Of a DNA stretch of 64,000 bases, positions 1-8,221 are shown in pieces (position 1 is the stretch's first letter; each line of letters opens with the position of its first letter). Both the position numbers and the translations under genes were made by a program. Under the pieces are notes generated by a model, which did no database searches, was not told the DNA's origin, and saw only the letters and a program-made list of their open reading frames with translations. Source of the stretch: Micropruina glycogenica (GTDB lineage: Bacteria; Actinomycetota; Actinomycetes; Propionibacteriales; Propionibacteriaceae); assembly GCF_900289045.1 (NCBI RefSeq), contig NZ_LT985188.1, forward strand, positions 186,001-250,000. The letters run 5' to 3'.

Positions 1-790
1 TCGACAGTGTCTGTGCCTCGAGCGGAATCTCCAGGTCGTCGGCGGTGATCACCACCGCGTAGCCGTCGAACGGGTAGGGGCCGAACAGCCCGGTGAACAC
101 CTCGAGCATGTCGGCCTGACGCTCGAACGCGGTGCCCACGCCCACCGGCACCGTGCGCGGGTGCAGCACCTCCACCTCGCCGGCCGCCGTGCTCACGTAG
201 CGTCCGATGTGCAGCACCGCCAGGTAGGGCGCCATCGGCTGTGCCTGCACGTAGCGCCAGGTCGTGCGGCCCGAGCGTCGCTCGCGCCCGGCCAGCACAC
301 CGTTGGCCACCACCCGATAGCCGTCGGCCACCGTGATCGCGAACCGGTAGCTGGCCTTGTCATCGGGCCGGTCGTTGCACGGAAACCACGACGGCGCCCC
401 GCACGGCTGCGCGGCCACCAGCACGCCGTCGGTGAGTTCTTCCCAGCCGACCGGCCCGAACACGCTCGGCATCGGACGCGGCTTGCCCGCATAGTCGATC
501 TCGACGCTCAGCCGCGACCCCGCCTTGACCGGCGAGGCCAACGCGATGCGCAGCTTGCGGTCGCGATGGGTGAACCGCGCCGGCCGTCCACCCACCTTCA
601 CCTTCGTCACGGTCAACCCGTACAGGTCGAGCGCCACCTGATCGAGCGGCTCGGCGGCCTCGATCTCGAGCACCGCCCGCGCACTGAGGTGGTTGGTGGC
701 GATGCGGTAGTCGAGGTCGAGGTCGTACGCCCGCACGCCGAATCGACGATTGCCGTGCCCGGGAACATAGGCGTCGGCTGCGGGCATCAT
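1..790 (-). CDS. M1 family metallopeptidase, N-terminal part (runs off the left edge)
   Basis: Reading leftward from 790 gives an open frame of about 263 codons beginning MMPAADAYVPGHGNRRFGV and still open at base 1. It has the beta-rich N-terminal domain of M1 (aminopeptidase N-like) zinc peptidases, including the stretch W-F-P-C-N-D-R-P-D-D-K-A and, near the edge, FGPYPFDGYAVV followed by LEIPLEAQTLS, which precedes the HEXXH site in this family. The catalytic HEXXH/E motif lies outside the window, so activity cannot be judged. The ATG at 790 overlaps the TGA of the upstream NRPS gene by four bases, so the two are translationally coupled. Pairing with an NRPS suggests, by inference only, a role in trimming or releasing its product. 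Family call is firm; substrate unknown. Confidence 0.85.
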   Translation of the reverse strand, partial: MMPAADAYVPGHGNRRFGVRAYDLDLDYRIATNHLSARAVLEIEAAEPLDQVALDLYGLTVTKVKVGGRPARFTHRDRKLRIALASPVKAGSRLSVEIDYAGKPRPMPSVFGPVGWEELTDGVLVAAQPCGAPSWFPCNDRPDDKASYRFAITVADGYRVVANGVLAGRERRSGRTTWRYVQAQPMAPYLAVLHIGRYVSTAAGEVEVLHPRTVPVGVGTAFERQADMLEVFTGLFGPYPFDGYAVVITADDLEIPLEAQTLS

Positions 791-3700
791 TCCTCCGTGG
801 TCGGCTCGGACGCCGGCCACGGGGCGATCGGATTGCCGATCCAACGGGTCTTGTCAGGTACGGATTCACCGCGCATGACCAGCGATACCGGGCCGATCGT
901 AGCGTGTCGTCCGATGGTGGCCGCGGGCAGAATCACACTGTTGGGGCCCAGTGTCGCGCCCGCCCGCAGGGTGACGGTGTCCATGCTGAGCACCCGGTCG
1001 TGAAACAGGTGGGTCTGCACCACACAGCCGGCGTTCACGGTCACGCCGGCGCGCAGGTCGATCAGGTCGGCCTCGGGCAACCAGTAGGTCTCGCACCACA
1101 CGCCCTCGCCCACCTTGGCGCCCATGGTGCGAAACCACGCGTTCAGCGCGGGCGTACCCATGGTGGGGTGCGCGAACCACGGCGCGGCCAGCAGTTCGAC
1201 GAACATGTCGGCCAGCTCGTTGCGCCACACCAGCGAGCTCCACAGCGGGTGGTCCGACGGCTTCAGCCTGCCCAGCAGCACCCATTTGGCGATGGACGCC
1301 GACGCTGCCGCCAGCACTCCGCCCACCGCGAGCACCACCCCGGACGCCAATGCGGCAAGCCACCAACCGACGCCGGCCAACGCCACCACTGCCGCGACGC
1401 ACACCAAAGTGAGCGTCACCAGGGTCAGCGGGGCGAGCAGCCGGCACAGCTCGACGCCGGCCCGGGCCAGCTTCAGCGCCGTGGTGGGGGCGTAGGTGCG
1501 TGAGGTGTCGGCGTTGCCTGCGGTGCGGCGCAGCTTGGTGGGCGGCGAGCCGATCCAGGACGTCCCTCGCTTGGCCCGCGCCCTGGCCGGGGCCGCCGAC
1601 AACACCGCGACCAGCCCACCCTTGGGCACCTTGCGGCCCGGGGCGGCCATGCCCGAGTTGCCGACGAAGGCGTGCTTGCCGATGCGCACCTCTTCGATGC
1701 GCAGCCAGCCGCCGCCCAGCTCGTAGCCACCGATCAGGGTGTCGTCGGCCAGAAACGCCCCGTCGGCGACGGTGACCAGCTTGGGAATCATCAGCGTGGT
1801 GCTCGCTTCGACCTCGTGGCCGATGGTGGCGCCCAGGCTGCGCAGCCAGGCCGGGGTGGCGAAGCTCGAATACAACGGAAACAACCAGGTGCGGGCCTCG
1901 TCGAGCACTCGGATCGTCGACCAGGCCTGCCACGAGATGCGTGACTGCACCGGGTGATGCCCGGCCACCAGGCCGATGCCGAGCAACCGCACCAGCACCC
2001 AGATCAGCAGGGCCAGCGTGACGTAGCCCACCAGGGTGGCGGGCAGCAGCCAGGGCAGCACTGCCACCAGGGCCGAGCCCACCGAGGCCGCCCCGCGCAG
2101 CGCCGGCCACACCACGGCCAGCCCGGCGAGCGTGGCCAGCAACGGCAGGGCGGCGATCAGCACGCCCATGCCCGCATAGCCGGCCAACCACGCCGGGTTG
2201 TTGTTCGGACGATGCGGCCACGGCCCCCGTGCCTGATCGCGCACCTTCACCGCGGGCGAGCCCGACCAGTACTCGCCGGCCCCGACCCGTCCGAACACTG
2301 CCGAACCGGGGGCCACCTCGGCACCGGCGCCCACGTCGGCACCGGCGACCAGAGTGCTGCGCGCACCCACCCGGGCACCCCTGCCCACCGTGATGGCCCC
2401 GACGATCAGTTGGTCGCCGTCCAACCAGTGCCCGGTCAGGTCGACCTCTGGTTCGACCGAACAGCCCTCGCCCAGATGCAGCAGGCCGGTGACGGGCGGG
2501 GCGCTGTGCAGGTCGACGTGCGGTTCGACGGTGACGCCCAGCAGCCGGGCGTACCAGCGCAGCAGGACGGCGGCGGCGATCGACTCGGCCCCCATCTCGT
2601 CGGCGAACCGTTCGGCCAGCCAGAGCCGCAGGTGCACCCGCCCGCCGCGTGGGTAGCTGCCGGGCGCGAGACCGCCCAGAATCACCCGCACGCCAATGGC
2701 GGTGAGCAGCAGCCGTCCCGGGGTGAAGATCAGCAGCAGGGCACCGAGCAGCACCCACCACCACGACAGGGTCGGCAGCCAGGTCAGCCCGGCGGCGTTG
2801 CCGAGGTTGGCGCCGGCCGCGGCCCAGATCGTCCAGCGCAGCCCGGCGATGGTGCGCAACGGCAGCAGCGCCAGCAGTTGGCCGCGTTGGGTCTTGACCG
2901 GCACCGGCCGCACGTTGGCGTTGAGTTGCGACAGGGGCGCGGCCATCTCGTCGAGGTGGTGGGCCAAATCGGCCAGCCGCGGGTGGTCGTAGATGTCGGC
3001 GACCGTCACCTCCGGGTGGGTGCGGCGCAGCAACGACACCATCTGCGCCGCGGTCAGCGAGCCGCCGCCGAGATCGAAGAAGTCGGCATCGAGCGTTGTC
3101 ACCCGCGTGCCGAGCGCCGATTCCCAGTGGTCGCGCACCATCGCCTGGGTGCCGCTGAGTTGCAGGTCGGACGACCCTCCGCCCGCGTCGGGCAGCGGCC
3201 AGGGCAGGGCGTCGCGGTCGATCTTGCCTGAGGTGCGGGTGGGCAGTTCGGGCACCACCGCCAGCCGGGGCACCAGGGGAGCGGGCAGTCGTTCGCGCAG
3301 CAGGGCCAGCGATTCGTGGGCGTCGAAGCCGGGTTCGACGGCGACGTAGCCCACCAGCAACTGGCTGCCCGAGGTGGTGCGCCGCACCGCCGCGGCCGCA
3401 CCGCTGACCCCCGGCAGGTCGAGCAGGGCGTTGTCGATCTCACCCAGTTCGATGCGCCGTCCGCCGACCTTCACCTGGTCGTCGGCGCGGCCCACGAACA
3501 GCAGCCCGGCCTCGTCGTTCACCACCAGATCGCCCGACCGGTAGGCCCGCTCCCACCCTAGAGACGGCAGCGGAGCGTACTTCTCGGCGTCCTTGACGGG
3601 GTCGAGGTAGCGGGCCAGGCCGACCCCACCGATGATCAGCTCGCCGGTGCCGTCGGGCGGCACCGGGTGGCCGGCCGGGTCGACGACCGCAAGGTCCCAG

Positions 3701-4641
3701 CCGTCCAGTGGCAGGCCGATGCGAATCGGCGGTTCGCCGGTCAGCTTGGCGCCGCAGGCGACCACGGTGGCCTCGGTGGGGCCGTAGGTGTTCCAGACCT
3801 CGCGCTGCGGGGTGACCAGCCGGGCGCCCAGTTCGGGCGGGCAGGCCTCGCCGCCCAGAATCAGCAGCCGCACCCTGGCCAGGGCTTCCATCGGCCACAG
3901 CGACACCAGGGTCGGCACGGTGCTCACCACGGTGATGCGGTTGGCCTGCAGCCAGGGCCCTAGGTCCATGCCCGAGCGCACCAGCGAGCGTGGCGCCGGC
4001 ACCAGGCAGGCCCCGTAGCGCCACGCCAGCCACATCTCTTCGCACGAGGCGTCGAAGGCCACCGACAGCCCGGCCATGACCCGGTCGCCCACCCCGAGCG
4101 GGGCGTCAGTGAGAAAGATGCGGGCCTCGGCGTCGACGAACGCGGCGGCGTTGCGGTGGGTGACCGCCACCCCCTTGGGCTTGCCGGTCGAGCCCGAGGT
4201 GAAGATCACCCAGGCGTCGTCGTCGGGTGTCGGGTCGACCCGTTCTGCGGGTGGCCTGACCGGGCCCCGGCGGGTGATCTCGAGATCGTTGCCGATCACC
4301 GCGCGCACGTCGGCCTCGGTGAACACGGTGCGGGCGCGCTCGTCGGGATCGTCGGCGTCGACCGGCACGTAGGCTGCGCCGGCCAGCAGAATGCCCATGA
4401 TCGCCACGTACAACTCGGTGGTGCCCGAAGCGATGCGCACGCCGACCTTGTCGCCGGGGCCGATGCCCAGCTCGGCCAGGTCGTCGGCGACGTCGTCGGC
4501 GGCGTCCGCGAACTCGTCGTAGGTCAGCACGATCACGCCGTTGTCGAGTGCCTCGTCGTCGCCGCATTCGGCGACGGTTTCGCGAAAGACGTCCACCAGG
4601 GTGCGCGGTGGTGGGGCGAACGGGCCGCGCAACAGGGTCAC
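787..4641 (-). CDS. Pls/PosA-like single-module NRPS with membrane and acyltransferase-like C-terminal region
   Basis: A protein of about 1,284 residues. Residues ~10-490 form an adenylation domain: FTSGSTGKPKGV (A3), NTYGPTEATVV (A5), YRSGDLV (A7), GGRRIELGEI (A8) and the lysine motif TSGKIDRDALP (A10). A carrier domain follows with FFDLGGGSL, whose serine takes phosphopantetheine. The remaining ~700 residues contain several hydrophobic segments interleaved with hexapeptide-repeat (left-handed beta-helix) stretches, the architecture of the Pls/PosA family that makes amino-acid homopolymers such as epsilon-poly-lysine. No condensation or thioesterase domain is visible. I prefer the GTG at 4641 because AGGAG lies 7 nt upstream; the ATG at 4656 (five codons earlier) has no ribosome site. 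Overlaps the M1 peptidase by 4 nt. Product not predictable without reading the A-domain specificity code. Confidence 0.85.
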   Translation of the reverse strand: MTLLRGPFAPPPRTLVDVFRETVAECGDDEALDNGVIVLTYDEFADAADDVADDLAELGIGPGDKVGVRIASGTTELYVAIMGILLAGAAYVPVDADDPDERARTVFTEADVRAVIGNDLEITRRGPVRPPAERVDPTPDDDAWVIFTSGSTGKPKGVAVTHRNAAAFVDAEARIFLTDAPLGVGDRVMAGLSVAFDASCEEMWLAWRYGACLVPAPRSLVRSGMDLGPWLQANRITVVSTVPTLVSLWPMEALARVRLLILGGEACPPELGARLVTPQREVWNTYGPTEATVVACGAKLTGEPPIRIGLPLDGWDLAVVDPAGHPVPPDGTGELIIGGVGLARYLDPVKDAEKYAPLPSLGWERAYRSGDLVVNDEAGLLFVGRADDQVKVGGRRIELGEIDNALLDLPGVSGAAAAVRRTTSGSQLLVGYVAVEPGFDAHESLALLRERLPAPLVPRLAVVPELPTRTSGKIDRDALPWPLPDAGGGSSDLQLSGTQAMVRDHWESALGTRVTTLDADFFDLGGGSLTAAQMVSLLRRTHPEVTVADIYDHPRLADLAHHLDEMAAPLSQLNANVRPVPVKTQRGQLLALLPLRTIAGLRWTIWAAAGANLGNAAGLTWLPTLSWWWVLLGALLLIFTPGRLLLTAIGVRVILGGLAPGSYPRGGRVHLRLWLAERFADEMGAESIAAAVLLRWYARLLGVTVEPHVDLHSAPPVTGLLHLGEGCSVEPEVDLTGHWLDGDQLIVGAITVGRGARVGARSTLVAGADVGAGAEVAPGSAVFGRVGAGEYWSGSPAVKVRDQARGPWPHRPNNNPAWLAGYAGMGVLIAALPLLATLAGLAVVWPALRGAASVGSALVAVLPWLLPATLVGYVTLALLIWVLVRLLGIGLVAGHHPVQSRISWQAWSTIRVLDEARTWLFPLYSSFATPAWLRSLGATIGHEVEASTTLMIPKLVTVADGAFLADDTLIGGYELGGGWLRIEEVRIGKHAFVGNSGMAAPGRKVPKGGLVAVLSAAPARARAKRGTSWIGSPPTKLRRTAGNADTSRTYAPTTALKLARAGVELCRLLAPLTLVTLTLVCVAAVVALAGVGWWLAALASGVVLAVGGVLAAASASIAKWVLLGRLKPSDHPLWSSLVWRNELADMFVELLAAPWFAHPTMGTPALNAWFRTMGAKVGEGVWCETYWLPEADLIDLRAGVTVNAGCVVQTHLFHDRVLSMDTVTLRAGATLGPNSVILPAATIGRHATIGPVSLVMRGESVPDKTRWIGNPIAPWPASEPTTEE

Positions 4642-4860
4642 GAAACTGCTCCTCATGCCGTCGTGCGGCGGCTCGACTCGGGTGGTGCCTGCATTATCGC
4701 GCCGTCAGGCGAACAGCAGGTGAACGGTTCGCGTCGTCGCGAAGGGCCGGGGTAGGGGTATCGGGTTCACCGTGATCGGCGTATCGTTGGCGGTCGGTAT
4801 CACGGCTCGGCCAGGCGAACTCCTGACCTGCAACCGGCGACTCGAAGGGAGGTGCGCGAC

Positions 4861-4920
4861 ATGTCCATCACTGTCGTGGGCGCGCTCGCGTCCGAACCCA
4901 TCGAGGCTCGCTGCCACTGA
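4861..4920 (+). CDS. Possible leader peptide (19 aa) upstream of the RIO-like kinase
   Basis: A short frame, MSITVVGALASEPIEARCH then TGA, starts with ATG 7 nt after GGGAGGTG, a strong ribosome site in an otherwise non-coding leader. It ends 52 nt before the kinase start. Its position before a hairpin that covers the kinase ribosome site suggests a translated regulatory leader. It is too short for any family match and could be chance; the ribosome site and spacing are the only support. Confidence 0.35.
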   Translation: MSITVVGALASEPIEARCH

Positions 4921-4949
4921 ACCCTCGGCCCATCGGCCACCCAGCGGGC

Positions 4950-4965
4950 CTCCTCTCACCAGGAG
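4950..4965 (+). promoter_or_regulatory. Hairpin covering the ribosome-binding site of the RIO-like kinase
   Basis: CTCCT (4950-4954) can pair with AGGAG (4961-4965) across a 6-nt loop. The right arm is the Shine-Dalgarno sequence of the TTG start at 4973, so folding would block initiation. Short stem; function inferred. Confidence 0.35.
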
Positions 4966-4972
4966 AAACCGC

Positions 4973-5824
4973 TTGTCATCACAAGAACACGCAGCCGTCG
5001 ACTGGGCTGCGTTGCAATACATCGCGCTGTCTGAAGACCTGGGCAGCGACCAACGCTGGTCGACGTGGCGAAGCGTCGACCGATCGTCCCGCGGCCCGAA
5101 ACCAAGGCCCGGGTGGCTCGTCACGTCCGAGGCGGCGCTCGACACCGAACTCGGGCTGCTGAAGACCGGCAAAGAGGCCGACGTGTTTCTGATCGAGCGC
5201 GCCGTGCCGGGGGCCGAGTCGTGCCTGCTGGCCGCCAAGCGTTACCGGGCGGCCGAGCATCGGCTGTTTCACCGGGCGTCCAGCTACACCGAAGGCCGGC
5301 GGGGCCGCGACAGCCGCGAGAACCGGGCCGTGCGGCTCAAGTCGGGCTTCGGTCGGCAGATCGAGGCGACGCGCTGGTCGCAGGCCGAGTTCGCGACGCT
5401 CAAACAGTTGTGGACGGCAGGGGTGCGGGTGCCGTACCCGGTGCAGGTCGACGGCGGCGAGATTCTGATGGAGTTCATCGGCGACGGGCGGGCGGCCGCA
5501 CCCCGGCTGGCCCAAACCGACCCCGACCCGGACCAGTTGCGCTGGCTGTGGGCGCAGGTGGTCGAGGCGATGATCACCTTCGGCTCGCTGCAACTGGTGC
5601 ACGGCGACCTCAGCCCGTTCAACGTGCTGGTGCGCGGCATGGACGGCCTCGAGCCCGAACTGGTGATCATCGACGTGCCGCAGGTGCTCGATCTGGTCAG
5701 CAACCCCAACGGAGTCGACTTTCTGCATCGCGACTGCCGCAACCTGGCCGACTGGTTCGTGCGCAAGGGCCTGCCGGTCGACGCCGACGTGCTGCTGGCC
5801 GAGGTGCTGGGTGCCGCCTGGTGA
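4973..5824 (+). CDS. RIO-type serine/protein kinase
   Basis: A 283-residue atypical protein kinase. The glycine-poor ATP lobe contains LLKTGKEADVFLIER and the lysine in LAAKRYR; the catalytic loop is HGDLSPFNVLV and the metal-binding motif is IDVPQ, both characteristic of RIO kinases. Substrate unknown; archaeal and eukaryotic RIO kinases act in ribosome maturation, but bacterial members are uncharacterised. The frame stays open upstream to 4772, but TTG at 4973 has AGGAG 7 nt before it and gives a normal N-terminus (MSSQEHAAVDW), whereas the upstream part is low in similarity to any kinase. Preceded by a possible leader peptide and hairpin; followed by a repeat array before purC. Confidence 0.82.
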   Translation: MSSQEHAAVDWAALQYIALSEDLGSDQRWSTWRSVDRSSRGPKPRPGWLVTSEAALDTELGLLKTGKEADVFLIERAVPGAESCLLAAKRYRAAEHRLFHRASSYTEGRRGRDSRENRAVRLKSGFGRQIEATRWSQAEFATLKQLWTAGVRVPYPVQVDGGEILMEFIGDGRAAAPRLAQTDPDPDQLRWLWAQVVEAMITFGSLQLVHGDLSPFNVLVRGMDGLEPELVIIDVPQVLDLVSNPNGVDFLHRDCRNLADWFVRKGLPVDADVLLAEVLGAAW

Positions 5825-5834
5825 GGGTGTCGTT

Positions 5835-5853
5835 GGTCGAGCCTGTCGAGACC
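5835..5853. repeat. Dispersed palindromic repeat (GGTCGAGC family), copy 1
   Basis: GGTCGAGCCTGTCGAGACC lies just after the kinase stop. Near-identical copies occur at 12231-12305, 17512-17530 and 24593-24633, always outside genes. The near-palindrome can form a short hairpin. Confidence 0.6.
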
Positions 5854-5867
5854 CGGTGAGCCGGTGA

Positions 5868-6076
5868 GGACGGTTCTCCACCCGGGTAGGGGACGGTTCT
5901 CCACCCGGGTAGGGGACGGTTCTCCACCCGGTGAGGGGACGGTTCTCCAACCGGTGAGGGGACGCCCGGGTAGGGGACGGTTCTCCACCCGGGTAGGGGA
6001 CGGTTCTCCAACCGGTGAGGGACGGTTCTCCAAGCGATCGAAGAACCGTCCCCTGTGTGGTCGGAGAACCGTCCCC
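5868..6076. repeat. 23-bp tandem repeat array with inverted end copies upstream of purC
   Basis: GGACGGTTCTCCA begins at 5868, 5891, 5914, 5937, 5975, 5998 and 6020, giving an exact 23-bp period with one partial unit at 5960 that has lost about 8 bp. Unit spacers alternate between CCCGGGTAGG and ACCGGTGAGG. Two inverted copies (GAACCGTCCCCTG) follow at about 6053-6076, so the array can fold on itself. The same core recurs at 8129-8192. It ends 34 bp before the purC -10 box. Confidence 0.75.
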
Positions 6077-6109
6077 TGAACTGACAGGAACCGCCCCCGG
6101 CCGCTTCTC

Positions 6110-6115
6110 TAGACT
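6110..6115 (+). promoter_or_regulatory. -10 box of purC (leaderless)
   Basis: TAGACT ends 6 nt before the GTG start of purC, the spacing expected when transcription starts at the start codon. No convincing -35 hexamer at 17 nt. Confidence 0.5.
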
Positions 6116-6121
6116 GACGCC

Positions 6122-6985
6122 GTGACGGACATCGCGCTCGACCTGCCGCTGCTGCACGCCGGAAAGGTTCGCCGCCTCTACGCGCTGCCCGACGGCAACA
6201 TTCTGATGGTCGCCACGGACGCCATTTCGGCCTACGACCACGTGTTGGCCACCCCGATTCCCGACAAGGGCGCGATTCTCAACCAACTGTCGCTGTGGTG
6301 GTTCGACCAGCTTTCGGACGTGCCCAACCACATCGTCAGCACCGATGTGCCCGCGGCCGTCCGGGGTCGGGCCGTGGTGGCCGAGCCCCTCGACATGGTG
6401 CCCGTCGAATGCGTCGCCCGCGGCTACCTGACCGGCTCGGGTTGGGCCGAATACCAGCGATCGGGCACCGTGTGTGACATTCCGCTGCCCGAGGGTCTCG
6501 TCGACGGATCGCGCCTTCCCGAGCCGATCTTCACCCCCGCCATCAAAGCCCCCATAGGCGAGCACGACGAGAACGTCGACTACGCCACGATCGTCGCGCT
6601 GCACGGCCCTGAACTTGCCGAGCGCCTGCGCGATCTCACCCTGAGCATCTACGCTACCGCTGAGGCGATCGCCCGCGGCAAGGGCATCATCCTCGCCGAC
6701 ACCAAGTTCGAGTTCGGCCTCCGCCCCGACGGCACCCTGGTGCTCGCCGACGAGGTGCTGACCCCCGACTCGTCCCGGTTCTGGGACGCCGCCACCTGGC
6801 AGCCGGGCGTGGCCCTGCCGTCCTTCGACAAGCAGTTCGTCCGCGACTGGCTGACCAAGGAGTCCGGCTGGGACAAGGCGTCCGACTCCCCGCCGCCACC
6901 CCTGCCGGACGAGGTGGTGGCCGCCACCCGGGCCAAGTACGTCGAGGCGTACGAGAAGCTCACCGGACGCCCCTTCGCCGCCTGA
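6122..6985 (+). CDS. purC: Phosphoribosylaminoimidazole-succinocarboxamide synthase (SAICAR synthetase)
   Basis: A 287-residue ATP-dependent ligase joining aspartate to CAIR, a late step of de novo IMP synthesis in the cytoplasm. N-terminal LHAGKVRRLYALPDGNILMVATDAISAYD is the conserved ATP-site start; VECVARGYLTGSGW and IILADTKFEFG (metal and substrate binding) follow in the expected order, and length matches the family. GTG start at 6122 with no ribosome site but a TAGACT box 6 nt upstream, so probably a leaderless message. Followed by a long perfect inverted repeat and then purS. Confidence 0.96.
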   Translation: MTDIALDLPLLHAGKVRRLYALPDGNILMVATDAISAYDHVLATPIPDKGAILNQLSLWWFDQLSDVPNHIVSTDVPAAVRGRAVVAEPLDMVPVECVARGYLTGSGWAEYQRSGTVCDIPLPEGLVDGSRLPEPIFTPAIKAPIGEHDENVDYATIVALHGPELAERLRDLTLSIYATAEAIARGKGIILADTKFEFGLRPDGTLVLADEVLTPDSSRFWDAATWQPGVALPSFDKQFVRDWLTKESGWDKASDSPPPPLPDEVVAATRAKYVEAYEKLTGRPFAA

Positions 6986-7064
6986 CTGTGTCGTCATTTC
7001 GCGCCCTTGAATCAGGGCGTGCGATCAACCGTCACGGCCGTCCAGTCGAATGCCTCGGGCCGAT

Positions 7065-7141
7065 GACGAAAGGTGAGCGCCAGTGCTGTCACCCTCGCCT
7101 CTGCACGCCTTGGCCGCAGCCACTGGCGCTCACCTTTCGTC
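7065..7141. repeat. Perfect 21-bp inverted repeat between purC and purS
   Basis: The arm 7065-7085 (GACGAAAGGTGAG...) is the exact reverse complement of 7121-7141, with a 35-nt spacer. It is not followed by a T-run on either strand. It may act as a terminator or attenuator between purC and purSQ, or be a small repeat element. Confidence 0.65.
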
Positions 7142-7186
7142 GTGTTCCGCTTCTGAGCCGAGGCCGACCCGTGCGTCGGGCGCCGA

Positions 7187-7192
7187 TAGGAT
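7187..7192 (+). promoter_or_regulatory. -10 box of purS (leaderless)
   Basis: TAGGAT lies 7 nt before the purS ATG at 7200, implying a leaderless transcript; the AGGA within it could instead serve as a weak ribosome site. Confidence 0.4.
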
Positions 7193-7199
7193 GCCGGTC

Positions 7200-7442
7200 A
7201 TGGCGCGCGTGATCGTGGATGTGATGCCCAAGCCCGAGATTCTCGACCCGCAGGGCAAGGCGGTGACCGGGGCGCTCAAGCGTCTGGGTTTCGACGGCCT
7301 GACCGTTCGGCAGGGCAAGCGGTTCGAGGTCGACGTTGAGGGCGACCTCACCGACGAGCGGCTCGATCAGGTGCGTGAGGCGGCCGAGAAACTGCTCGCC
7401 AACACGGTGATCGAGGCGTTCGACGTGCGGGTCGAACAGTGA
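7200..7442 (+). CDS. purS: Phosphoribosylformylglycinamidine synthase, PurS subunit
   Basis: An 80-residue protein, [20 protein letters not shown], matching PurS in length and in the LDPQGKAV and LGFDG motifs. PurS bridges PurL and PurQ and helps channel ammonia in the split FGAM synthase of Gram-positive bacteria. The frame stays open upstream, but PurS proteins start at this point; ATG 7191 is a nearby alternative. The TGA overlaps the purQ GTG by 4 nt. Confidence 0.93.
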   Translation: MARVIVDVMPKPEILDPQGKAVTGALKRLGFDGLTVRQGKRFEVDVEGDLTDERLDQVREAAEKLLANTVIEAFDVRVEQ

Positions 7443-8119
7443 GCCGCATCGGCGTCGTCACCTTTCCCGGCTCGCTCGACGACCACGACGCCCAGCGCGC
7501 GGTGAAGCTTGCCGGCCACGAAGCGGTCGCGCTGTGGCACGCGCACGAGTCGCTGCAGGGCGTCGACGCCGTGATTCTGCCCGGCGGCTTCTCATACGGC
7601 GACTACCTGCGCTGCGGCGCGATCGCCCGGTTCAGCCCGATCATGACCGAGGTCATTCAGGCAGCCGAACAGGGCTTGCCGGTGCTGGGCATCTGCAACG
7701 GCTTTCAGGTGCTGTGCGAATCGCACCTGCTGCCGGGCGCATTGATTCGCAACGACGTGCGCACGTTCGTCTGCCGTGATCAGAAGCTGCGCGTCGAGTC
7801 GATCGACACGGTCTGGACCGGCGCGTTCGAACCCGGCCAAGAGATCACCATCGTGCTCAAGAACGGCGAGGGCGGCTTCGTCGCCGACCCCGACACGCTG
7901 GCCCGACTCGAAGGCGAGAACCAGGTCGTGTTCCGCTACCTCGACGACAACCCCAACGGCTCGCTCAACGACATCGCGGGGGTCACCAACGCCCGCGGAA
8001 ACGTGGTCGGCCTCATGCCGCACCCCGAGCACAACATGGAGGAACTGACGTCCCCGAGCCTCGACGGTCGGACGTTCTTCGCCTCGCTCGAGCGGTTTCT
8101 GGCGGCCGTCCCGAGCTGA
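7439..8119 (+). CDS. purQ: Phosphoribosylformylglycinamidine synthase, glutamine amidotransferase subunit
   Basis: A 226-residue class I glutaminase that supplies ammonia to PurL. The nucleophile elbow is GICNGFQ with Cys at residue 86, and the catalytic His/Glu pair lies in MPHPEH near the C-terminus. [14 protein letters not shown] is the conserved oxyanion-side loop. GTG start overlaps the purS stop (GTGA), so the two are coupled; no separate ribosome site is needed. Length normal. Confidence 0.96.
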   Translation: MSRIGVVTFPGSLDDHDAQRAVKLAGHEAVALWHAHESLQGVDAVILPGGFSYGDYLRCGAIARFSPIMTEVIQAAEQGLPVLGICNGFQVLCESHLLPGALIRNDVRTFVCRDQKLRVESIDTVWTGAFEPGQEITIVLKNGEGGFVADPDTLARLEGENQVVFRYLDDNPNGSLNDIAGVTNARGNVVGLMPHPEHNMEELTSPSLDGRTFFASLERFLAAVPS

Positions 8120-8128
8120 GCCGTAATA

Positions 8129-8192
8129 GGGGACGGTTCTCATTCCGGCTCAGAGTATGACCCTACGGACCGCACGACTCGGAACCGTCCCC
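8129..8192. repeat. GGGGACGGTT inverted pair after purQ
   Basis: GGGGACGGTT (8129-8138) and AACCGTCCCC (8183-8192) form an inverted pair separated by 44 nt. It is the same core as the array upstream of purC, so this is a dispersed REP-like element. Confidence 0.55.
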
Positions 8193-8193
8193 A

Positions 8194-8215
8194 CGTCCGG
8201 CCCAGGCGCCGGACG
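8194..8215. terminator. GC-rich hairpin between convergent purQ and sugar kinase
   Basis: CGTCCGGC (8194-8201) pairs with GCCGGACG (8208-8215) over a 6-nt loop, 6 nt past the stop of the minus-strand kinase. No T-run, as often in actinobacteria. Confidence 0.45.
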
Positions 8216-8221
8216 GCCCCG

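Noticed and set aside
4735-4972. Known riboswitch upstream of the RIO-like kinase
   Set aside because: I compared the leader with SAM, cobalamin, ZTP and THF patterns from memory and none fitted; only the short hairpin and leader frame remain.
5868-6076. Array looked like a CRISPR
   Set aside because: Units are continuous 23-bp tandem repeats without unique spacers, and there are no cas genes nearby.
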